A DNA stretch of 64,000 nucleotides, taken from Shewanella waksmanii ATCC BAA-643. GTDB lineage: Bacteria; Pseudomonadota; Gammaproteobacteria; Enterobacterales; Shewanellaceae. The stretch covers positions 62,001 through 126,000 of the forward strand of contig NZ_JAEH01000008.1 of NCBI RefSeq assembly GCF_000518805.1, written 5' to 3'. This document shows positions 17,602 to 25,751 of the stretch, piece after piece. The notes beneath the pieces were generated by a model that was not told where the DNA came from, made no database searches, and was given only the letters and a program-made list of their open reading frames with translations. The position numbers and the translations under genes were made by a program. Positions within the stretch are counted from its first letter, which is position 1. Each line of letters begins with the position of its first letter.

Positions 17602-19134
17602 TTAGCCGCCACATTTACCACTGGTATAGCAGCTAGGTTTACGCGGGCATACCGAACCGCGTGAACAAATCAACTTAGCGTCGGTTTCTATGCCACGTTC
17701 TACCCAGTTAATATTCAGAATTTTGGCAACACTTTTAAGGTCAGATTTAATGGCTTTTGGTATGGCTGAAGAGCCGCCATTATCAACGCAGGCAGCCTTT
17801 AGGGCCTGGGCGATGCCTTTGGCGTCGCGCCCCTGTGCTTCAGTGGCGGGGTTGAGGTCAATTCCGGCGCAAAGTACATGATCGTTGCCCGCTAAATCGG
17901 CCACCCGTATTGACTCACAGGCGTAGATTTTTGGCTCCTCTGCGACATCCAAAATCGATATTTGTGCTGAGCTGCCGGTATTGGTTTCACTGAGCTTTCT
18001 GAAAACCGCCCAATGCTGACAGGGATCTTCCACCTGACGCATATTGCCCCAAGGCAATGGAATGCCATTGCCACGGTATACCGCTTTAAGCTTGCCGGGT
18101 GAGTAAGCATCAAAATAGTGCCAATGGGAGTAGGGGGAAACTGCGGTCATTCTGCGCATGGCCACAGAGGCAGAGACCCCTACTTTTTGGTTAATGTCTA
18201 TCTCGTAGCCATGGCGATCTAACAGTTGTCGGTAGGGCACTTTAGGGCAAAGTAATGCGCCAGCAAAGAAGCTACTTTCAAAGTCGCGCCAGGCGTGCAG
18301 AATATCTTGAGCATCAACAGTGGATGAGGTGGGGTGAGTACTACTGTCGTCAGCCAAACTGGTGCCATGACTGCGCCCCGCCACCATCACGCTGCGCATA
18401 CCATCTTTGTTGTGTAAAATGCAGTGGCCAATATGTACTGCTAAGTCGTATTTAAGGCGGTGCTTATGGGACTTAAGTAACTTATTAAGATAAATATGAT
18501 TTTTAGGCTCAAAGTAGGAGGTAACAATATGCTGTTCGCTAATGCCTTGTTCATCCATCACCGCTTGTGGCAAGCGTTCAAACCAATGTATTTTCATGCC
18601 TAGCTGGGCGACGATATCCAGCAAATCATCAAGGCTAAGCGGCATCCGTTTGAGGCCAACTTCTTCAGCTGCACGTTCTAAATCAGGAAAGTGGTTTTGG
18701 TGATGCTCTTGGTGGGCTCGGATCAGCAAATGAGCAAATTGCCTGCCTGTAATCCCGGTTTGCGACAGCATTTCAGGGATGGCGATTTGTAAAATCTCAT
18801 TCGAGAATAGAAAGCTTGGCTCCAAGGCCATACCGCTAATACCACCACGGGATCCTTTTACCGGGGTAATGGCTTGCTCTTCTGGGGCATCATCTAAAAA
18901 CCAGTCAACTTCTTTTTGAAAAACCGCGGCGATGACCGCTAGCATCGCGGCACTTGGCACACGCTTACCGCGCTCAATCATTGATAGGTATGACACAGAA
19001 GGTGCTGAGTTCGCATCGACTCTGATACACCGTGCTGACAAATCTTCCATGGTTAAGTTATTGCGTTTACGCAAGTTTCTTATTTTTGTACCAAGGAAAT
19101 GTGACTTTCTCATCAAGCTGCTGTTGTTTTTCAT
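17602..19134 (-). CDS. XRE-family regulator of the ScfR/DUF3612 type
   Basis: 510 aa. The N terminus (about 14-75) is a Cro/CI helix-turn-helix (IRNLRKRNNLTMEDLSARC, SYLSMIERGKRVPS). The remainder is a long sensor region as in the short-chain fatty-acyl-CoA regulator family. The final 25 residues carry four Cys (CSRGSVCPRKPSCYT and beyond), a possible metal or redox site. Relatives control acetate, propionate and glyoxylate-shunt genes (RamB, PrpR, MccR). The gene is divergent from a malate-synthase-G-like beta-clip gene, which fits that theme. The DUF3612 label is from memory of Shewanella annotation and is less certain than the ScfR-type layout. Confidence 0.75.
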   Translation of the reverse strand: MKNNSSLMRKSHFLGTKIRNLRKRNNLTMEDLSARCIRVDANSAPSVSYLSMIERGKRVPSAAMLAVIAAVFQKEVDWFLDDAPEEQAITPVKGSRGGISGMALEPSFLFSNEILQIAIPEMLSQTGITGRQFAHLLIRAHQEHHQNHFPDLERAAEEVGLKRMPLSLDDLLDIVAQLGMKIHWFERLPQAVMDEQGISEQHIVTSYFEPKNHIYLNKLLKSHKHRLKYDLAVHIGHCILHNKDGMRSVMVAGRSHGTSLADDSSTHPTSSTVDAQDILHAWRDFESSFFAGALLCPKVPYRQLLDRHGYEIDINQKVGVSASVAMRRMTAVSPYSHWHYFDAYSPGKLKAVYRGNGIPLPWGNMRQVEDPCQHWAVFRKLSETNTGSSAQISILDVAEEPKIYACESIRVADLAGNDHVLCAGIDLNPATEAQGRDAKGIAQALKAACVDNGGSSAIPKAIKSDLKSVAKILNINWVERGIETDAKLICSRGSVCPRKPSCYTSGKCGG

Positions 19135-19143
19135 TTTGTAAAA

Positions 19144-19156
19144 TTCACACTGTGAA
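19144..19156. promoter_or_regulatory. TTCACA-C-TGTGAA palindrome (candidate operator)
   Basis: A perfect 6+1+6 palindrome 10 bp upstream of the XRE regulator start, in the divergent gap. Further TTGTGAA copies follow at 19164-19170 and 19224-19230. The position suggests autoregulation and control of the divergent gene. Confidence 0.5.
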
Positions 19157-19318
19157 ATTTTTATTGTGAAATTGTAATGAAAAATTGGCTAGACTACAAA
19201 TTAAGCAATCGGGACAGGCTTTATTGTGAATACTGTGACAGACAATGTCAGATTAGAAGCAACAAGTGACTGTGTTAAAGATGCTGACAACCATGAATCG
19301 CTATAAGAGGAAGCAGCT

Positions 19319-19876
19319 ATGAATATGTCAACAGAACAACACCAGCAAATTGATCAGAGTATTTACAACTTCATTAAGCAAGTGCTTCCAGTGGCTGCCG
19401 CTGAGCAGACCTTAGGCAATACAGCCTTAGGCGTCGAACAGCAGCGCATGGCCTCTATGTGTTATGCCAAGCAAGTGCTAGATACTTACTTTCCATTAAG
19501 CCAAGGCTCGCATCAAGATGTGCGTAGTTACGTTGTTTACTACAACCAGCTATTAGCTTTCTTCAATGACGGCACTCAAAGTGGCTTAGCGCAACCAAAG
19601 CAGTTTGTGGCACTGTGTGGTCACAAATGTGAGCCTAGCTCGATTGTACTGAAGAACAATGGTTTCCATATAGAGATATCGATAGACCCACGTGGTGAAT
19701 ATGGCAGCCGAGATTGCGCTAACATTGAAGATGTGCAAGTAGAAGCGGCACTAATGACCATAGTCAATACTGACCAACCTCAAGGGCAACACAGTTGGGC
19801 GAGTCTAGTTAAAGGTGGGATTGGTCGTGGTGATAAGCAGTTTACCGCAAAAGATGGCAGTGATTACAGCTTGTAA
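19319..19876 (+). CDS. Stand-alone malate synthase G beta-clip domain protein
   Basis: 185 aa with a good AGAGGAAG site. It is related to only one domain of malate synthase G. FPLSQGSHQDV, QPKQFVALCG, IVLKNNGFHIEISID, ANIEDVQVEAALMTI and the final FTAKDGSDYSL follow the E. coli GlcB segments LPLENGSYQDV, TPAQFVGYRG, ILLKNNGLHIELQID, AHINDVIVEAAISTI and YTAADGSEISL in the same order. The protein stops just where GlcB re-enters its TIM barrel. The catalytic Arg, Glu and Asp of the barrel are therefore absent, so it cannot be a malate synthase. It has its own terminator and a divergent ScfR-type regulator. Alignment was by eye from memory of GlcB. Confidence 0.8.
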   Translation: MNMSTEQHQQIDQSIYNFIKQVLPVAAAEQTLGNTALGVEQQRMASMCYAKQVLDTYFPLSQGSHQDVRSYVVYYNQLLAFFNDGTQSGLAQPKQFVALCGHKCEPSSIVLKNNGFHIEISIDPRGEYGSRDCANIEDVQVEAALMTIVNTDQPQGQHSWASLVKGGIGRGDKQFTAKDGSDYSL

Positions 19877-19894
19877 TAGCCATCGCTAAAATTC

Positions 19895-19932
19895 AAAGCC
19901 GCGCCGACATACCATGTCGACGCGGCTTTTTT
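19895..19932 (+). terminator. Rho-independent terminator
   Basis: AAAGCCGCGCCGACAT (19895-19910), loop ACC, right arm 19914-19929 with one mismatch, then TTT. It ends the beta-clip gene and probably also the convergent menA. Confidence 0.9.
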
Positions 19933-19967
19933 GTGATTGCGATTAGCGAAACTAATACAATAACGTT

Positions 19968-20888
19968 TTAGTGACTGGCGACTTGGACCACAAAACCAAC
20001 ACTAAATAGGGTACTGAAAATCATGGTTAATTTTGCGGTTCTACCCAGTAACGGGTTTAATTCAGCACCGGATGTTTGGCTGAAATCACCATTAAGTTTA
20101 CGTGCCAGAATGAGTGCTAATCCTGATAGTAGGGTTGGCCAGCCAGGCAACACGCCTAAAAGAAAACCGCCGATAATTAACGCAAATGGAATGTAAATAA
20201 AAGCTTGGTATAGCACGCGAGCTTGAGACAAACCAACACGAACGGCAAGGGTGTTTTTGCCCGCTTTGGTATCGGTATCAATGTCTCGGGTGTTATTGAC
20301 TAGCATCACTGCGGCATTAAACAAACCGATAGCACTGCCAAGTATCCAAGCTGCAGTAGTGGTGTGGCCTGCTTGCAAATAAAAACTACCCACTACCGCA
20401 ACTAAGCCAAAAAATACAAATGCAGCGACTTCGCCTAACCCATGTGAAGCTAGCGGGTAGGGGCCGCCGCTGTATCCTAACGCGCCTAAAATAGCGGCGA
20501 CTGCGAGTAACGCAATCGGCCAGCCACCGTGATAAATCAATATAGAGCCCACCACTAGCGCTGCGATTAAGCATAGAATCATGGCATTTTTGACGGCGCT
20601 AGGTGCTAACAAGCCACTTTGGGTGACTCGCACGGGGCCAAGGCGCTCTTCAGTATCGACACCGCTTTTAAAGTCAAAGTAGTCGTTGGCTAAATTAACC
20701 GCAATTTGCAGCAAAATGGCGCACAGCATTGATGCAAAGGCAATCAATAGACTGAATGACTCTAGCTGTAATGCCAGTATGTTACCCACCAAAAGTGGGC
20801 CGATTGCAGCGGGCAGAGTGCGCGGTCTGATGGCCAAGATCCAAGGGTTCATGGTTGATTTCGTTGTCTTTAGTGTGTGAACAGCCAA
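19968..20888 (-). CDS. menA: 1,4-dihydroxy-2-naphthoate polyprenyltransferase
   Basis: 306 aa, UbiA superfamily, with about eight hydrophobic segments. It attaches the polyprenyl tail to DHNA to give demethylmenaquinone at the inner membrane. The first prenyl-diphosphate/Mg motif is NDYFDFKSGVDTEERLG and the second is DIDTDTKAGKNTLAVRVG. The N-terminal RPRTLPAAIGPLLVG is typical for MenA. ATG 20888 gives a 12-residue lead; the Met at residue 13 could also start. Menaquinone feeds the Mtr electron route encoded at the right end of the window. Confidence 0.93.
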   Translation of the reverse strand: MAVHTLKTTKSTMNPWILAIRPRTLPAAIGPLLVGNILALQLESFSLLIAFASMLCAILLQIAVNLANDYFDFKSGVDTEERLGPVRVTQSGLLAPSAVKNAMILCLIAALVVGSILIYHGGWPIALLAVAAILGALGYSGGPYPLASHGLGEVAAFVFFGLVAVVGSFYLQAGHTTTAAWILGSAIGLFNAAVMLVNNTRDIDTDTKAGKNTLAVRVGLSQARVLYQAFIYIPFALIIGGFLLGVLPGWPTLLSGLALILARKLNGDFSQTSGAELNPLLGRTAKLTMIFSTLFSVGFVVQVASH

Positions 20889-21254
20889 GTAAACTGGCTG
20901 AGATCGTCATTTAATTCGCTAGCATAGCAAAATTAGCCTAATGGATGAAGGGTTAGCGATTTAACAATTTACCAAGCATGAGCTAGGTCAAATGCTTCTT
21001 TGTTACAGGTGACGGGGGATGTAAGCAAAAGCTAATGTAAATACGGTCTTAAAAACCATATTTGATTGGCAGGTTTTCATCGTTTAGATTTTTGACCTGG
21101 CGCACATTTTTGATTAAGTGCAAAAGCGAATATGCAGCCACAGTCAAAGAAAAGCCGCCAAGAGTGTGATGATATAAGTTTAACTTAACTCAGTGTTGTT
21201 AAGGATTGGCTCAATATTTTTGGAGTCGTAAACCACATACAGTAGGACGGTACT
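20889..21254. other. Intergenic region between menA and an SDR gene; nothing recognised
   Basis: Divergent promoter region of 366 bp. No ORF, hairpin or regulator box that stands out. Confidence 0.5.
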
Positions 21255-22172
21255 ATGCGCTTTGATGAACAAGTCGCAATCGTGACTGGAGCAGGTGGTG
21301 GGCTGGGTCGTGCCTACGCGATTGCTTTGGCGGAGCGTGGTGCTCGGGTTGCATTGATAGATAATGGTGAAGCGGATACCCAGTCGGGTGAGCCCCGTGG
21401 AACGGGCCTGAAACAAAGCCATCAAACCCTAGAGCGTTTGGGTGCTGCTGCTTCAATGTTCTTAATTGATGTGACAGATGAGCATGCCGTCAGCGAAGTG
21501 GTTGAGCAGATTTATGCCACTTGGCAGCGCATCGATATACTTGTTAATAACGCTGGCCATCATCAGTCGAGTGCATTCGATCTTTTAGACAGTGCGCTGT
21601 GGCATCAGCATATGGATGTCAATGTAAACGGGAGTTTTTACTTTACCAAAGCGGTTTGGCCGCTAATGAAACAGCGAAGCTATGGCCGCATTATCATGGT
21701 GTCTGCGTCGAGTGGCTTATATGGCAACATGCATGAAACGGCTTATGGTGCTAGCAAGATGGCGTTGATTGGCTTAGTGAACAGCCTCAGTCATGAGGGA
21801 CGTGACATGAATGTACACGTCAACACATTAGTTCCTCATGCGTTAACCAACATGACAGCAAAACACCTTGCGCCTGCAGTAAAACCCATGTTTTCGAAAA
21901 CATCAGTGAATGCCGTAATGCTATTTTTAGCGCACAATGACGCGCCAACGGGTCAACATTTATTGGTGGCTGCCGGCAGTGTCAGTCATGGGCAATTTAC
22001 CGAATATGATCCACTGTATTTTACCTCTGAACAATGTAAACCGGAAATGATCAGCCAACAGTGGCCGCAGCTATATCGTGCATTGCCTGTTCACTTTCAC
22101 GAAAGTGGCGAAGCGCAGGTATTAGCTTGGTCCAAACGTGGTGCATCGCAGCGAAAAATTCGCATCGAGTAA
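21255..22172 (+). CDS. SDR-family oxidoreductase
   Basis: 305 aa, short-chain dehydrogenase. The coenzyme loop is VTGAGGGLGRAYA, the NNAG motif is LVNNAGHH, and the catalytic set is Ser in MVSASSG with YGASK. The layout (GRAYAIALAERGARV, then a long insert with DTQSGEPRGTG) matches the (3R)-hydroxyacyl-CoA dehydrogenase part of the multifunctional enzyme of beta-oxidation and its bacterial single-domain relatives. A role in acyl-CoA or related metabolism is therefore plausible, also because tesB follows 103 bp downstream. The C-terminal 50 residues are an extension without a known domain. Confidence 0.85.
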   Translation: MRFDEQVAIVTGAGGGLGRAYAIALAERGARVALIDNGEADTQSGEPRGTGLKQSHQTLERLGAAASMFLIDVTDEHAVSEVVEQIYATWQRIDILVNNAGHHQSSAFDLLDSALWHQHMDVNVNGSFYFTKAVWPLMKQRSYGRIIMVSASSGLYGNMHETAYGASKMALIGLVNSLSHEGRDMNVHVNTLVPHALTNMTAKHLAPAVKPMFSKTSVNAVMLFLAHNDAPTGQHLLVAAGSVSHGQFTEYDPLYFTSEQCKPEMISQQWPQLYRALPVHFHESGEAQVLAWSKRGASQRKIRIE

Positions 22173-22275
22173 CAAAGCGTAAAACAAGTACTGGTCGATG
22201 TAGGAGTATCTAAGGTAAGCTACATGATTAAGGTTTAGCACAGCCTAATCAATACGTAACCGGATAGATATAATC

Positions 22276-23133
22276 ATGAGCCAAGTATTAGATGATTTAC
22301 TCTCACTATTATCACTTGAACAAATTGAAGAAGGGCTTTTTCGTGGTCAAAGCCAAGATTTAGGCTTTGGTCATGTGTTTGGTGGACAGGTGATGGGCCA
22401 AGCCCTCAGCGCGGCCAAGCAAACCGTGGCGATAGATCGCCAAGTGCACTCATTTCACGCTTATTTTTTACGTGCAGGTGATGAAAAATTACCTATCGTC
22501 TATGACGTGGAAATTATGCGCGATGGCGGCAGTTTTAGCGCACGGCGAGTCAAAGCGATTCAAAAAGGCAGACCAATATTTACTATGACTTGTTCATTTC
22601 AGGTAGTGGAGCAAGGGTTTTGTCATCAGGCACAGATGCCCGATGTTCCGGGACCGGAAGGGCTACTCAATCAGCAAGAGTTGGCGATGACGCTACGGGA
22701 TAAAGTGCCGCCAAAAATGCTAGAAAAATTTATGGCTGATGCCCCAATTGAGATGCGTCTGGTTAATCCTAGTAACCCGCTCGTGCCTAAAGCCACTGAA
22801 CCCAAAAGGTATGTATGGATACGTGCCAATGGCCAAGTCCCCTCATCTCACGCGGTGCACGAGTATTTACTCGCCTATGCATCAGATTTTAATTTTCTGG
22901 TGACGGCCGCTCAGCCCCATGGCGTTTCTTTTCTTACCCCCGGTATGAAGATGGCGACGATTGATCATGCGATGTGGTTCCATAGATCATTGGATTTAAG
23001 TCAGTGGTTACTTTACAGTGTCGATAGCCCCAATGCTGGCGGTGGGCGTGGCTTTGTCCGCGGTGAATTTTTTAATCAGCAGGGGGAGCTGGTGGCCTCT
23101 GCAACCCAGGAAGGATTGATGAGGTTGTCCTAG
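22276..23133 (+). CDS. tesB: Acyl-CoA thioesterase II
   Basis: 285 aa, close to the E. coli TesB length. It has a double hot-dog fold and hydrolyses medium and long acyl-CoA to free fatty acid and CoA. Family landmarks are [41 protein letters not shown] (catalytic Asp) and [16 protein letters not shown] (with the Gln/Thr partners nearby in ATQEGLMR). It follows the SDR gene. Confidence 0.94.
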   Translation: MSQVLDDLLSLLSLEQIEEGLFRGQSQDLGFGHVFGGQVMGQALSAAKQTVAIDRQVHSFHAYFLRAGDEKLPIVYDVEIMRDGGSFSARRVKAIQKGRPIFTMTCSFQVVEQGFCHQAQMPDVPGPEGLLNQQELAMTLRDKVPPKMLEKFMADAPIEMRLVNPSNPLVPKATEPKRYVWIRANGQVPSSHAVHEYLLAYASDFNFLVTAAQPHGVSFLTPGMKMATIDHAMWFHRSLDLSQWLLYSVDSPNAGGGRGFVRGEFFNQQGELVASATQEGLMRLS

Positions 23134-23166
23134 CCTCATTTGATATGCAATAGAAGGTTTATGTTT

Positions 23167-23565
23167 ATGATGGCAAAATTAAAAGCGCTGGTTGTTGGTG
23201 CAGTGGTATTAATGCTAGCGGGATGTGTGACAGTAGAGCCTGAGCCGCCGGTGATCGTCAATGGTGCAGCGGGGTATTTGGAAAAAATTGCCTTACCTCA
23301 GGGAAGTGCGATTACGATTGCGGTGATTGATTTAGATACACCGGGTGTCATCATTGCCCAGAAAAGCTTTGATATAGCCCGCGCTCCGGTGCCGTTTAAA
23401 TTTACTTTTCCGGCCGATACCATTGATGAGAGTATCAACTATGGTGTGGTGGCGATGATTCAGTATCAAGGTCAGATAATTTTCCAGACCTATGATCGCT
23501 TTCCTGTGATCAGCAACAATAAATTCACTACCGAAGTGCTGATGAAAGCCGTGAAAGGTCGATAG
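23167..23565 (+). CDS. YbaY-family lipoprotein
   Basis: 132 aa from ATG 23167, 9 bases after AGAAGG (earlier in-frame ATG at 23161 and TTG at 23140). Lipobox VLMLAGC. The mature part has the YbaY pattern: GYLEKIALPQGSAITIAVIDL, then a partly conserved PVPFKFTFPADTID, then a C-terminal strand set. The function of this family is poorly defined; E. coli YbaY is an outer-membrane lipoprotein. A second member lies at 26645-27052. It follows tesB by 33 bp and ends in a terminator. Confidence 0.75.
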   Translation: MMAKLKALVVGAVVLMLAGCVTVEPEPPVIVNGAAGYLEKIALPQGSAITIAVIDLDTPGVIIAQKSFDIARAPVPFKFTFPADTIDESINYGVVAMIQYQGQIIFQTYDRFPVISNNKFTTEVLMKAVKGR

Positions 23566-23596
23566 TCGACATTTTCTTGCGAGCATATAAGAGAAA

Positions 23597-23619
23597 AAAG
23601 GAGCCAATGGCTCCTTTGT
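23597..23619 (+). terminator. Rho-independent terminator
   Basis: AAAGGAGCC (23597-23605), loop AAT, GGCTCCTTT (23609-23617), followed by GTT. Nearly the same stem as the gnd terminator. Confidence 0.8.
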
Positions 23620-23771
23620 TGATCGAGTGGCTAAATCCTTGTGCGAGTTACCTTTGTACCAACCAAAGCCAGTTAACTTTGTGCGCTAGATGAATATTTC
23701 TCACGTCATGTTGCTTGAATGTTAATTTTAAATTCAATACTCTGAAATATCTGTATTTGAGAGAATTATCT

Positions 23772-23909
23772 ATGTCATTTTTTGGAAGTCATCAGCTATT
23801 TCATACCGACCAAGGTGAGCCACAAGCCGCCAAGATCAGCGCATCGGCCAAAACATTATTGGCAGTCGGCCTTGTGTTAATCACTTCAGCGATGTTCTTA
23901 CCTGGCTAA
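23772..23909 (+). CDS. Small membrane protein (45 aa)
   Basis: 45 codons from ATG 23772, with GAGAGAA upstream. The first half is polar (GSHQLFHTDQGEPQAAK) and the second half is a single membrane span (TLLAVGLVLITSAMFLPG). No family recognised. Its last four codons and stop lie in a tandem 26-bp duplication, so the second copy repeats the gene end after the stop. Confidence 0.5.
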   Translation: MSFFGSHQLFHTDQGEPQAAKISASAKTLLAVGLVLITSAMFLPG

Positions 23910-23948
23910 ATTCCTTAGATTTCTTACCTGGCTAAATTCCTTAGATTT
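23897..23948. repeat. Perfect 26-bp tandem duplication
   Basis: Two adjacent identical copies, 23897-23922 and 23923-23948, starting CTTACCTGGCTAAATTCC. A partial third start (TTACCTG) follows. The first copy includes the end and stop codon of the 45-aa gene. Confidence 0.95.
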
Positions 23949-24141
23949 GTTACCTGTCTTAAGTTTGCCTGCAGTTTTGTACAGTGATGTAAGCTGATAA
24001 CCGTTTGGTTCTATGTAGCTATTTACCCATTCAGTATCTGAGCCTCCCCCTAGATTTGGGCCGCGACATTAACCATGAAAGTTGTCCTCAAAAACCGCTA
24101 CAATGAGTCTATCGAGTTCAAAAGACTAAAAGTACAGAGAC

Positions 24142-24720
24142 TTGAGTACCCCTAATCGATTAAGTCCTGCTCCTTGCGAGCAGCCCTATGTTGAGCAGTT
24201 AACCCATTGGTTAAACAGTGACGAGATTCGGCTTGCAGCACTGCAAATGGTGGCGCAGCTGAATCTTCCACAAGGTATGGTTGCTGCCGGTTTTATCCGA
24301 AATTTAGTTTGGGATAAACTGCATCAATGCCACTATCCCCTTAATGACGTTGATGTCATTTACTATGATGCATCCGATGTCAGTATTGCTGCTGAACAAG
24401 CTTACTGTGCACAGTTGCATCAATGGCAGCCCGCTTTGCCATGGTCGGTGAAAAATCAGGCAAGAATGCACCTACGTAACGGTGATGAGCCATATCAAAG
24501 CTGTGTTGATGCCATGAGCTTCTGGCCTGAACGTGAAACGGCAGTGGCGGCCAGTATCAATGAACAGCAGATTGAGTTATTCACTCCATGGGGATTAAGC
24601 TCTCTATTTCAGCTGTTATTGACGCCAAATTCTCGCCGCGATCGGCGTATTTTTCAGCAGCGTCTTGCCAGTAAAAATTGGTTACAACGATACCCAAAAC
24701 TACAACTCGTCACGCCCTAA
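24142..24720 (+). CDS. Nucleotidyltransferase family protein (NTP_transf_6/COG3575)
   Basis: 192 aa from TTG 24142; a stop lies five codons upstream, so no earlier start exists. The motifs fit the small nucleotidyltransferase group: AAGFIRNLVWDKLH, then LNDVDVIYYD (the two Asp of the pol-beta-like site), then QARMHLRNGDEPYQS and the final helix QLLLTPN. Members are widespread and uncharacterised. Confidence 0.8.
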   Translation: MSTPNRLSPAPCEQPYVEQLTHWLNSDEIRLAALQMVAQLNLPQGMVAAGFIRNLVWDKLHQCHYPLNDVDVIYYDASDVSIAAEQAYCAQLHQWQPALPWSVKNQARMHLRNGDEPYQSCVDAMSFWPERETAVAASINEQQIELFTPWGLSSLFQLLLTPNSRRDRRIFQQRLASKNWLQRYPKLQLVTP

Positions 24721-25020
24721 AATCGCCATCTCTCATGTTGCTAAATTGTTGTGTTGCGCAGGTCGTTATTTAAGCGATAGTGCGCGCTATGTGCGGGTAA
24801 AGCTCACTCAATGGTGATCTGTATCGACCTTTTTAAACGTGCATTATCAATGTTTGTTTAAAAAGCGTGATTTTGATCGCCTATCGCTACTTATTTATAG
24901 GTATTACTTGGTTTTATTGATTTGGATCAATTTGTCACATTTGGCTATCTGGCAGGATACGCGCAAATGTAAGGAACTTGCTAAGAATAACAACCAATGA
25001 TGTTGTATTAATGGAGTAGT
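24721..25020. other. Intergenic region upstream of ompW
   Basis: 300 bp without a gene. The only clear element is the FNR box at 24917-24930. Confidence 0.5.
24917..24930. promoter_or_regulatory. Perfect FNR (EtrA) box TTGAT-N4-ATCAA
   Basis: TTGATTTGGATCAA, an exact match to the FNR consensus, 90 bp before the ompW start. ompW is a known FNR target in E. coli, so the site fits the gene. In Shewanella the corresponding regulator is EtrA. Confidence 0.8.
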
Positions 25021-25683
25021 ATGATGAGAAAAAATATCCTATCTGGTTTGATTGCCACCGCCCTATTAGCTACCGGTTTTACCTCTTCTGTTGCCGCTCA
25101 CCAAGCCGGTGATGTTATCTTCCGTGCTGGTGCTGTCATGGTATCACCCAATGAATCTAGCCAAGATGTGGCTGGGTTTGGTGAGTTTGGTATTAGTGAC
25201 GACACCCAAGTCGGTTTGAACTTTGCGTATATGGTAACTGACAACTTTGGTATTGAATTGCTAGCAGCAACGCCTTTCAGTCACGATGTGTCGTTAAACC
25301 TAGGGGACGGCAACGGTCATACTAAGATTGCTGAAACTAAGCACCTACCACCAACCTTAGTGGCCCAGTACTATTTCGGTTCTTCAGATTCTAAACTACG
25401 TCCATACGTAGGTGCAGGTGTGAACTTCACTAACTTTTTCGATAACGAATTTACCAATGACCTAGGTGGCGCACTGTCTGACCTAAGCTTATCGAACTCT
25501 TGGGGCCTAGCGGCACAAGTAGGTCTTGATTACCAAGTGAATGATAAATGGTTAGTTAATGCATCTGTATGGTACGCACAAATTTCCACTGATGTTAGCT
25601 TCAATCTGGGTGCTGATCCTGTGACCATTGAAACTGATGTTGACCCATGGGTTTACATGGTGAGTGTCGGTTACAAGTTCTAA
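25021..25683 (+). CDS. ompW: OmpW-family outer membrane protein
   Basis: 220 aa with ATGGAGTAGT ahead of a double ATG. Signal peptide with SSVAAHQAGD at the cleavage region, followed by the OmpW start (GDVIFRAGAVMVSPNES). An eight-stranded barrel is expected: FGIELLAATPFSHD, LPPTLVAQYYFG and YVGAGVNFTNFF are family landmarks, and the chain ends in Phe (SVGYKF) as needed for BAM insertion. OmpW forms a narrow hydrophobic channel. It is controlled, by inference, from the FNR box upstream. Confidence 0.93.
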   Translation: MMRKNILSGLIATALLATGFTSSVAAHQAGDVIFRAGAVMVSPNESSQDVAGFGEFGISDDTQVGLNFAYMVTDNFGIELLAATPFSHDVSLNLGDGNGHTKIAETKHLPPTLVAQYYFGSSDSKLRPYVGAGVNFTNFFDNEFTNDLGGALSDLSLSNSWGLAAQVGLDYQVNDKWLVNASVWYAQISTDVSFNLGADPVTIETDVDPWVYMVSVGYKF

Positions 25684-25697
25684 GCTTATTGAACATG

Positions 25698-25723
25698 AAA
25701 AAGGCGCCTTAGGCGCCTTTTTT
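25698..25723. terminator. Rho-independent terminator of ompW
   Basis: AAAAAGGCGCC (25698-25708), loop TTA, GGCGCC (25712-25717), TTTTTT. The stem works for both strands, and the convergent SDR gene ends just beyond. Confidence 0.9.
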
Positions 25724-25751
25724 GTTATCAGTTATAAGCTCAATCAAGCCA

